This document shows positions 1 through 6,506 of a stretch of 33,601 bases of DNA, one piece after another. The position numbers and the translations under genes were made by a program. Source of the DNA: Deltaproteobacteria bacterium PRO3 (GTDB lineage: Bacteria; UBA10199; DSSB01); the NCBI GenBank assembly GCA_030263375.1, contig SZOV01000031.1, positions 1 to 33,601 of the forward strand, given 5' to 3'. Numbering within the stretch: the first letter of the stretch is position 1; every line of letters starts with the position of its first letter. The notes below the pieces were generated by a model, which had not been told where the DNA came from, made no database searches, and was given only the letters and a program-made list of their open reading frames with translations.

Positions 1-171
1 CTGGGCCAGGTGCTTCTTGAGGCAGGCCTTGAGCTCGCCGTCGGCGATTTTTTCGTTTTTGCAGTATTTTTCGATGTCGGGATGGCAGGCGCCCGGATCG
101 AAGGCCTGTGCGGCGGGGGCAAAGAGCGCGAGGGTGACGGCGGACAAAACGAAGACTGCGGCCTGTTTCAT
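1..171 (-). CDS. Secreted Cys-rich repeat protein (partial, N-terminus only)
   Basis: The first 57 codons of a minus-strand gene that runs off the left edge. It starts at an ATG preceded by a strong AAGGAGGT ribosome site a few bases upstream. The product begins MKQAAVFVLSAVTLALFAPAAQA, a classic Sec signal peptide with an AQA cleavage site. The mature part has the pattern C-H-P-D-I-x-K-Y-C-K followed by G-E-L-K-A-C-L-K-K-H, which resembles the cysteine-rich GLG1-type repeat found in many small secreted bacterial proteins. The family has no firm function in bacteria; disulfide-bonded periplasmic folding is likely. Only one repeat is visible, so length and repeat number are unknown. Confidence 0.7.
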   Translation of the reverse strand, partial: MKQAAVFVLSAVTLALFAPAAQAFDPGACHPDIEKYCKNEKIADGELKACLKKHLAQ

Positions 172-297
172 CGGAACCTCCTTGTGGGGGGGAAGCGAGG
201 GTTATTTTCTGCGAAGTCCGGGAAAATGCAAGCGGAAAGAAGGGTGAGTATATCGCCGATAGTTGTGGGGTCCACAGTAAGCGCGGGGAGAAGGATT

Positions 298-1149
298 CTA
301 GGGCAGCCAAAGCTGCGCGCGTTCGACGAGCTTGGAGATCCAGGTGCCCAGGGCGCCGCCGCAGTGGCTGTTACAGGCGGGGTCGGTAAAGAAGCCGCTG
401 TCGGCCTTGAGCTTCGGATCGCCGATGCGGTCGATCAGGCCCTGGCCGTGGTAATCGCCCTCGGGATTGCCGGAGCAATTCAGGCTGAAGACGGGGATCT
501 TCAAGTTTTTGGCCTCGTAATCCCCGGTCGCACCGCAGGCGGCCAAGAGGCCCCGCGTGTCCGCGAGCGGGGTATTGTTCATGGAGATGTTGGTGAGCAG
601 CGAATAGGAGGCGTAGGAAACGCCGCCGGTGAGGACGCGCCCGCGGCTGAGGCCGCCGCCGACGGAGGCGATGACGGCGTCGGCGACCTGGCTCATGTCG
701 GCGGCTAGCATCTCACTGTTGCGATTCCAGGAGGCCCCGCCGTCGTTGGGCACCAAGGGCGGCTGGTCGCGATAGGCGACGATCGCGGCGACGTAGCCGA
801 GCTTCGCCAGCTCGCCGGCCACGCTGTTCTCGAGGGCGCCGTCGAGGCTGCCGGTGGCGGGGTCGTTCTCGTCGTTGCCGGCGCCGAAGAGGACCAGGCC
901 CTTGCGGTTGGCGGCGTTGGCTTCGGGTTGCAGGTAGAGCTTGTAGGTAAGCTGGCCGGTTTTTTCGATGCGGTTGACGGCCGCGCCCGGCGCGGCGGGC
1001 GCATTTTCGGGCGCTTGCGGGGCCTTCGACTCGCCGCCGGAGCCCGCGCCGGCGGCCCCCTCGGGGTTGTTGGAGGAGCTGCAACCGCCAAGCAGCAGCC
1101 ACATCGCGGTGCCCGTGAAGAGAAACAGCCTGGTCAGTCGCGGCAGCAT
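298..1149 (-). CDS. Lipoprotein with alpha/beta-hydrolase-like fold
   Basis: A 283-residue protein. The ATG at 1149 is preferred over a TTG one codon upstream. The N-terminus has a hydrophobic stretch ending in the lipobox L-L-G-G-C (Cys about 23), then a Ser/Gly/Ala/Pro-rich linker to about residue 60, so it should be a lipid-anchored envelope protein. The downstream domain has a strand plus Gly motif (GLVLFGAGNDEND), a second strand (VAAIVAYRD) and G-V-S-Y-A around Ser178, which looks like the nucleophile elbow of an alpha/beta hydrolase. Six cysteines lie in or near the C-terminal third (for example DPACNSHCGG) and could form periplasmic disulfides. Substrate is unknown. It lies 46 bp downstream of hsdM on the same strand but has no evident link to restriction. 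Confidence 0.7.
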   Translation of the reverse strand: MLPRLTRLFLFTGTAMWLLLGGCSSSNNPEGAAGAGSGGESKAPQAPENAPAAPGAAVNRIEKTGQLTYKLYLQPEANAANRKGLVLFGAGNDENDPATGSLDGALENSVAGELAKLGYVAAIVAYRDQPPLVPNDGGASWNRNSEMLAADMSQVADAVIASVGGGLSRGRVLTGGVSYASYSLLTNISMNNTPLADTRGLLAACGATGDYEAKNLKIPVFSLNCSGNPEGDYHGQGLIDRIGDPKLKADSGFFTDPACNSHCGGALGTWISKLVERAQLWLP

Positions 1150-1195
1150 CAAAAAATTGTCGGCCTTAAGCTATAGATTGTCAAGGCAAGCAAAG

Positions 1196-2671
1196 TTATC
1201 CAGGCCTTCTTTCGCGGCCCAAATCCTCGGAAATCAATGAAAACTGCTCCAAGGCGGCCTCGAGATCCGTAACGATCTCTTGGGCGATGACTTCGGGGGC
1301 CGGGAGGTTGGCGGATTCTTCGAGGCTCTCGTCCTTGAGCCAAAAGATATCCAGGTTGATTTTATCCCGTTTGAGGAGATCCTCGTAGGTGAAGGCCTTG
1401 AAGCGTTCCTTTTCCTTCCTTTGGCGGCGATTTTTGACGTTGTAGCAGGCCACGAATTCGTCCAGATGGGAACGCTTGAGCGGATTTTCCTTGAGGGTGA
1501 AATGCAGGTTCGTGCGCAGGTCGTAGATCCATAGCTTTTGGGTCCAGGGCTTTTCGCCCGCTTCCTTCCGGTCGAAAAACAGGACATTGGCCTTGACCCC
1601 TTGGGCGTAGAAAAGCCCGGTCGGCAGACGCAACAGGGTGTGCACGTCGCATTCATGGAGGAGCTTTCGGCGTATCGTCTCGCCGGCCCCGCCTTCAAAG
1701 AGGACGTTGTCGGGCACCACCACCGCCGCACGGCCGTTGATCTTGAGCAGGGATTTGACGTGCTGCAAGAAATTCAACTGTTTGTTGGAGGTGGTGGCCC
1801 AAAAGTCCGTTCGCTCATAGCTGTCCTTCTCTTTGGAGACCTTGCCCTCCTCTCCCACGATCGTGATGCTGCTTTTCTTTCCGAAGGGCGGATTGGTCAG
1901 GACGATGTCGAAACGCTCGCTGGGCTCGGCGGCGAGGGAATCTACCACTGCAATGGGCTCGTAGTCCTGGCTGCCGATGCCGTGAAGGAGCAGATTCATC
2001 GCGCAGAGCCGCGCCACGCTTTGCACGAGCTCGAAGCCCTTGAAGGTGTTTTCTTTTAGCTTCCTCTTCTCCGCCTTGGACAGGTTGGGATTTTTGGCCA
2101 CCAAGTAGTCATGAGCCGCCAGGAGAAAACCCCCGGTGCCGCAGGCGGGGTCGCAGATGGTCTCGTTGGGACGCGGCTGAATGACCTCCACGATCCCCTG
2201 GATCAGGGCGCGCGGCGTGAAGTACTGCCCGGCCCCCGACTTTGTGTCTTGGGCGTTCTTCTCCAAGAGCCCTTCGTAGGCATCGCCCTTCACGTCGGCG
2301 CTCAAAGAAGACCAGTTTTCCTTGTCGATCAGGTCGACGATCAGGCGACGCAGCTTGGCGGGGTCTTGGATTTTATTCTGGGCCTTGTTGAAGATCAGCC
2401 CAAGCAGGCCCTTTTCGTTGCCCAGAATTTCAAGGGCATGGCGGTAGTGATCGAAGAGGTCGTCGCCGTCTCTCTTTAATAGGGAGGGCCAGTTGAATTT
2501 TGCGGGGATGGGGCTCGGCTGATTATATGGCGATTTCGTCCGTTCGTCGGACATCTTGAGGAAGAGCAAATAAGTGAGTTGCTCGACGTAGTCGCCGTAG
2601 GAGAGGCCGTCGTCGCGGAGTGTGTTGCAGTAGTTCCAGAGTTTTTGGGTAATTTGCGTAGTGGAAGTCAT
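1196..2671 (-). CDS. hsdM: Type I restriction-modification system, methyltransferase subunit HsdM
   Basis: A 491-residue N6-adenine methyltransferase subunit, normal length for HsdM. The N-terminal HsdM helical domain (about 1-140) is followed by GQYFTPR (148-154), the AdoMet-binding motif D-P-A-C-G-T-G-G (174-181) and the catalytic N-P-P-F (260-263). In the complex it methylates the site recognised by HsdS and protects host DNA. It is the last gene of the operon. Its ATG lies 3 nt after the stop of the preceding PD-(D/E)XK gene with no clear Shine-Dalgarno sequence, so it is probably translated by coupling. Placing M after R and S, with two nuclease-like genes between, is unusual. Its GC-rich composition resembles hsdR and differs from hsdS and the gene just upstream. 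Confidence 0.95.
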   Translation of the reverse strand: MTSTTQITQKLWNYCNTLRDDGLSYGDYVEQLTYLLFLKMSDERTKSPYNQPSPIPAKFNWPSLLKRDGDDLFDHYRHALEILGNEKGLLGLIFNKAQNKIQDPAKLRRLIVDLIDKENWSSLSADVKGDAYEGLLEKNAQDTKSGAGQYFTPRALIQGIVEVIQPRPNETICDPACGTGGFLLAAHDYLVAKNPNLSKAEKRKLKENTFKGFELVQSVARLCAMNLLLHGIGSQDYEPIAVVDSLAAEPSERFDIVLTNPPFGKKSSITIVGEEGKVSKEKDSYERTDFWATTSNKQLNFLQHVKSLLKINGRAAVVVPDNVLFEGGAGETIRRKLLHECDVHTLLRLPTGLFYAQGVKANVLFFDRKEAGEKPWTQKLWIYDLRTNLHFTLKENPLKRSHLDEFVACYNVKNRRQRKEKERFKAFTYEDLLKRDKINLDIFWLKDESLEESANLPAPEVIAQEIVTDLEAALEQFSLISEDLGRERRPG

Positions 2672-2674
2672 GTT

Positions 2675-4108
2675 TTACAATCTACTGGCTGATTCCTTAA
2701 TTTGCCCATCAATAAAGACTATTTCTGATGCTGGCAATTTATGTTCAGTTTGTTCATTTTTAAGCTTAATTAATTGTTCATCCTTTTTCCCCATTCGGCC
2801 GACATCAATAACGATATAAATCCCTTTCATGGACTTTTCCGCCAACCTATAGGCTTCGAGTTGCTTGGTGTATCCTGGCAACAATTTTGGGTTATCGGAC
2901 AATTTAACTTCTACTAGCACCCTATTTTCATATCCCTGTGAAAATTTGAAATCTATCTCCCCTGTTCCAGTGTCAATTTCGGGGCTTACATCTAAATTAT
3001 TTGCCTGACAGTAACTGTCGGCAACGGCAAAGAATATTCGCTGAACAGATTTTTCGCCTCGTTTTTTGCCTTTGTGCCATAGCTCGCGGGAAAGACCCCT
3101 TGCTTCTATCAGGTGCTGAAATTGCTGTATTATCTTCAGAACAATTCCATATACTTCATCTAAATTTAGCACTCTTGGTTTTTTTAGATTTAAAGGGAAT
3201 TTGACGGCAATAGATTCGCGGATATTCCGCCAAGTAAATATACCTTCCGGGTCTTCTTTAACATTATAGGGAGTAGGTTGTACTTCATGAATAAGATCCA
3301 GAACTGTTTCAAATGACTCTTGAGTTTCCAAAGCTTTTTGCCGAATCTCTTCCTTTTGTTTTCTAGTTTTTGCCAACCAGATTTCCGCAATTAACTCATT
3401 AACCCTTTCTCTTAGGCCCGCATTTTTATGCGCAGCATCACACACTTCAGACCAATCATTAGCTATCGGAAGGTCTCTCAGGATATCCATTGGCACAAGT
3501 ATCACAGGAGTAAGTGTTGATTCCGTCGGATTGCGAGGTAAATTAACCGTAATTCCATTAATTACAAATGTCTGATTTGGAATTTTTAATTTTTTTATTA
3601 TCCTTTCATTAAAACTTAATAAGTCTCGCAGAATAATATTTGTCGTCATGTCACTAATTAGATCTGGACCGACATTTTCCTCCAATAAAGGTAGTGACCA
3701 AAAAAGGTCTGGATCTGTTATACCTAAATCTATTATCTCTTTAGCTGTTGCAGTTATTTTAGATGTTAATCTGGGGCCAAAACCATTTCCGCTAATGGAT
3801 GCAGCACCATAACCTAAACAGGTCCCTTTTATTTCCCTAAAAAGTAATTTTTTATATGCCGCTCTCCAAGGAGCATCATTTTCCTTCTTAGAGGCTGCTA
3901 GTAATTTAATTATAGTAGAAAAATATTCTCGGTAAGTTTTATCAGCCTTTTTTAATTCAGGGTGCCGACTTAGTTTCAGAAGGAGAGGATCAATAAACAG
4001 CTTTGCATCGACATTAAGAGTGGGATCCAAAACTCCAAGAGAATAAAGTTTTTTATCTGAGATTTTAAAAGCCCGTGAAAATTGTATTGGATTTTTAATT
4101 TTTCCCAT
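2675..4108 (-). CDS. PD-(D/E)XK nuclease-like protein embedded in the type I R-M operon
   Basis: A 477-residue protein that I cannot name. The N-terminus (residues 1-50) contains LGVLDP and LFIDPLLLKL. The middle is mostly helical and charged. The C-terminal domain reads like a RecB-type PD-(D/E)XK nuclease: Asp386 in GEIDFKF, Glu400-Val-Lys402 in VLVEVKL, then the Q-x-x-x-Y motif Gln416-Tyr420. These residues would form a metal-dependent DNA-cleaving site. The gene is strongly AT-rich compared with hsdM and hsdR, sits 45 bp after hsdS and 3 nt before hsdM, and is presumably co-transcribed with them. This suggests an added effector or accessory nuclease acquired together with the present hsdS. 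The family resemblance is inferred from motifs only. Confidence 0.75.
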   Translation of the reverse strand: MGKIKNPIQFSRAFKISDKKLYSLGVLDPTLNVDAKLFIDPLLLKLSRHPELKKADKTYREYFSTIIKLLAASKKENDAPWRAAYKKLLFREIKGTCLGYGAASISGNGFGPRLTSKITATAKEIIDLGITDPDLFWSLPLLEENVGPDLISDMTTNIILRDLLSFNERIIKKLKIPNQTFVINGITVNLPRNPTESTLTPVILVPMDILRDLPIANDWSEVCDAAHKNAGLRERVNELIAEIWLAKTRKQKEEIRQKALETQESFETVLDLIHEVQPTPYNVKEDPEGIFTWRNIRESIAVKFPLNLKKPRVLNLDEVYGIVLKIIQQFQHLIEARGLSRELWHKGKKRGEKSVQRIFFAVADSYCQANNLDVSPEIDTGTGEIDFKFSQGYENRVLVEVKLSDNPKLLPGYTKQLEAYRLAEKSMKGIYIVIDVGRMGKKDEQLIKLKNEQTEHKLPASEIVFIDGQIKESASRL

Positions 4109-4153
4109 TACTCAGCCTGCTCATTTTGAATTAAACTAATTTCGAAAGCAGGA

Positions 4154-5398
4154 TTAACTTTGCTCACCCATGAATGCCGATTGAAGAATTGCTTGTCTTA
4201 ATCGATTTGCTCGTTTCATGTTGACGACATATAATGCCTCCAATTCCTCAATGACACTCAAACGCCTATCAACTTCCGCAACAATCCTTTTCTGTTCGAT
4301 TAATGAAGGCAGCGACAATTCGATTGAACCGATTTGGGATTGACTTATTGAGGCCATCCCTACGACTTGCTGTGCATTCCTACTAAAGTGAATCGGGCCA
4401 TAAACACTCATCACAAAACCTATAAATCTATAATCTGCCAAATCATGCTTAAGACGGATTCGAATGTTCTTACTTTCAAATACACATTTTTCTATTCCAG
4501 GTAGGATGGGGGCACTTTTCCCGACCAATTCACGACTATTCACCCGATTTACTAGCAAGTCACCAGACAGGAGTTGATATTCATCAATCTCCTTAGAGCT
4601 GAGATTCATTCGCTTTATGTCTTTCCAAACAATCTTTCCATTCTCAATATTATACATCCTTAGGCATGCGACTCCGCGTTCAGCATATGAGCTGCGAGGT
4701 TTATATATACCATTCTTCATTGACCCGATTACTTCTTTGAGCTGAACTTTTTTCCATTTTGTAACGTCTGACTCGACTAGGCGGCCTTCGCAGGCGGCTT
4801 TGAGGACGGCGGCTCGGTAGCGCTTGAGGTTGGATTGAGCTCGTTTGAGGGCCGCGATTCCTGCATCTAGGCGGGTGAATTGTTTTTCGATTTCCTCAAC
4901 TATCCTAACCTGGCCATAAGGTGGAGCAACTGGGATAATATGTGATTTCAGGTCCTTTCCATTGATCGCTTCAAAAGTAGAACCAGTTGCTTTTTCGGTC
5001 AAAAAATCTACTGTCGCACGAAGTGCATAAAGTAAATATTTGGAAGGCATCCCTTCTTTAGGCCGAATGGCCGCCAGCCCTCGACCTATGCAGGCCCGAG
5101 AAGGACTAAGATTGGTTGGACCAACTGGGGCCCTAACCGAAATAAGCACATCATCTGGTTCTGCAATTTTTTTTGGCTTGGAACACCATTTAATTGGAGT
5201 CGGGTAAAGATCTCCAAACTCGGCTTTACCCTGGAAAAAGGGAAGGCCTTCTTGCTCTAAATTATAAGTCTCTCCAGGCGGAGATTGACCTAAAATCACC
5301 TCTCCTATTTCATCGAGACGCGCATTTTTCCAATAGCCACAAACATCCATTTTCATGTTGCTATTAATAACCAATCCTAATTTTTGTTTACTTGGCAT
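4154..5398 (-). CDS. hsdS: Type I restriction-modification system, specificity subunit HsdS
   Basis: About 414 residues. The pattern is two target-recognition domains separated by a conserved helical linker. The first TRD contains LDEIGEVILGQSPPGETY and LISVRAPVGPTNLS. The central linker reads VEEIEKQFTRLDAGIAALKR. The second TRD contains LKEVIGSMKNGIYKP and GDLLVNRVNS. The terminal repeat helix is around RLSVIEELEAL. HsdS sets the bipartite DNA site for HsdM and HsdR. The first ATG at 5398 overlaps the DUF1016 stop by 11 nt; a TTG at 5410 and an ATG at 5356 are alternatives, and none has a good ribosome site. The TRDs are AT-rich while about 4765-4890 (the linker) is GC-rich, as if the recognition domains had been swapped in by recombination. 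Confidence 0.93.
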   Translation of the reverse strand: MPSKQKLGLVINSNMKMDVCGYWKNARLDEIGEVILGQSPPGETYNLEQEGLPFFQGKAEFGDLYPTPIKWCSKPKKIAEPDDVLISVRAPVGPTNLSPSRACIGRGLAAIRPKEGMPSKYLLYALRATVDFLTEKATGSTFEAINGKDLKSHIIPVAPPYGQVRIVEEIEKQFTRLDAGIAALKRAQSNLKRYRAAVLKAACEGRLVESDVTKWKKVQLKEVIGSMKNGIYKPRSSYAERGVACLRMYNIENGKIVWKDIKRMNLSSKEIDEYQLLSGDLLVNRVNSRELVGKSAPILPGIEKCVFESKNIRIRLKHDLADYRFIGFVMSVYGPIHFSRNAQQVVGMASISQSQIGSIELSLPSLIEQKRIVAEVDRRLSVIEELEALYVVNMKRANRLRQAILQSAFMGEQS

Positions 5399-6506
5399 TT
5401 TTTTGAACAAATAATTTATTTCTTTTCTTATTGACCTTTAATACCTGATTTCTTCCAATTACTTTCATTTTTCCCGGCTCCGCCAATAAGTAAAACTCAT
5501 GCAACTTCCTCTGCAACAACCTCTTCTCCGGCAACTTCGTCTGATACTCCGCAATCAAGGCCGGCGAGAGCGAACGGCTCAGCGCGTACTCCACCACCTC
5601 CGTATCCTTGGTCGCGCACAGCAAGACCCCGATCGAGGGCTTCTCGTGGGGCTTGCGGACGTCGCGATCCAGGGCCTCCAGGTAAAACTCCAGCTTGCCC
5701 AGGTATTCCGGCTTGAACTCGTCGATCTTCAGCTCGATCGCCACCAGGCAATTTAGGCCGCGATGAAAGAAGAGCAGGTCCAAGGCGTAATCCTTCTTTC
5801 CCACTTGGAGGCGAACCTGCTCCCCCACGAAGGCGAAATCTGCCCCCAACTCCGTGAGAAACTGCCTTAAATTAGAAACCAGGGCACCCTCTAATTCTTG
5901 CTCGGAATGACCGTCTGGAAGGTCCAGAAAATCAAGCAGATAGCTGTCTTTGAAGACATTGGTGGCCCCGGGGTGCAATTGTCTCACCACCGGTGACACT
6001 TTTGGCGGCGACAAGACCGCCCGCTCGAACAAGGCTCCCGCGAGCTGCCGTTCCAGATCCCGTTTTCCCCAACCTTCGCGCAGAGAAAGTCTTAAATAAA
6101 ATTCCCGCTCCTCGGGCCGCTTGCAACGGCTCAAAATGAGCAGGTTGTGTGTCCAGGGCAATTGTGTCACCAGTGGTGACACTTTTTTATCGTGTCGGTA
6201 GGTCTCGAAGAACTGCCGCATCCGAAAGAGATTTCGCCGGGTAAACCCTTTGATCTCGGGATGGCATTTCGCGATAAAGGCCGCTAGGTTGTCGACTACC
6301 CCCTCGCCCCAAGCCGCCGTCTCGATCTTGCGACTGATGTACTCGCCGACCCTCCAGTAGAGATCGATGAGTTCCGTATTCACCGCCTGCAAGGCCCGGC
6401 GCTTGGAGGCCTGGATCATCGCGACGACTTCCTCGAAACCCTCCGCTTTGACGGCCTTCGCTTTCTTGGGAGCCGCTTTCACAGTTTTAAGCCGCGAGCG
6501 TTTCAT
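5388..6506 (-). CDS. DUF1016 (YhcG-like) PD-(D/E)XK nuclease-family protein
   Basis: A 372-residue protein. It has a Lys/Ala-rich N-terminus (1-22), a DUF1016 N-terminal helical domain (about 25-165, with LIDLYWRVGEYI, FTRRNLFRMRQFFETY and LPWTHNLLIL), and a C-terminal nuclease-like domain (about 185-355) with Asp243 in YALDLLFFHRGLNCLVAIEL and Glu258-Leu-Lys260. These match the D...ExK metal site of PD-(D/E)XK nucleases. The family is commonly found beside type I R-M and other defence loci, and its exact role is unsettled. The start is supported by GGAGGAG about 7 nt upstream of the ATG, inside the end of hsdR (20-nt overlap), indicating co-translation. The end overlaps the hsdS start region. 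Confidence 0.9.
   Translation of the reverse strand: MKRSRLKTVKAAPKKAKAVKAEGFEEVVAMIQASKRRALQAVNTELIDLYWRVGEYISRKIETAAWGEGVVDNLAAFIAKCHPEIKGFTRRNLFRMRQFFETYRHDKKVSPLVTQLPWTHNLLILSRCKRPEEREFYLRLSLREGWGKRDLERQLAGALFERAVLSPPKVSPVVRQLHPGATNVFKDSYLLDFLDLPDGHSEQELEGALVSNLRQFLTELGADFAFVGEQVRLQVGKKDYALDLLFFHRGLNCLVAIELKIDEFKPEYLGKLEFYLEALDRDVRKPHEKPSIGVLLCATKDTEVVEYALSRSLSPALIAEYQTKLPEKRLLQRKLHEFYLLAEPGKMKVIGRNQVLKVNKKRNKLFVQKNAK
5976..6003. repeat. 28-nt intragenic repeat with inverted symmetry, copy 1
   Basis: Matches 6159-6186 at 25 of 28 positions, 183 bp apart inside the DUF1016 gene. It holds an interrupted inverted repeat around TCACC/GGTGA. On the coding strand it encodes Lys-Val-Ser-Pro-Val-Val-Arg-Gln-Leu. 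Confidence 0.6.
6159..6186. repeat. 28-nt intragenic repeat with inverted symmetry, copy 2
   Basis: Second copy of the repeat at 5976-6003. Here the inverted repeat is perfect: GTGTCACCA, one central base, then TGGTGACAC. It encodes Lys-Val-Ser-Pro-Leu-Val-Thr-Gln-Leu. The two peptides fall between DUF1016 secondary-structure elements, so this may be a family-level motif and not a mobile repeat. Confidence 0.6.

Noticed and set aside
2675-5410. AT-rich block as a complete genomic island or prophage
   Set aside because: No integrase, direct repeats or tRNA flank it, and hsdR and hsdM on either side belong to the same operon. Gene replacement within the operon explains it better.
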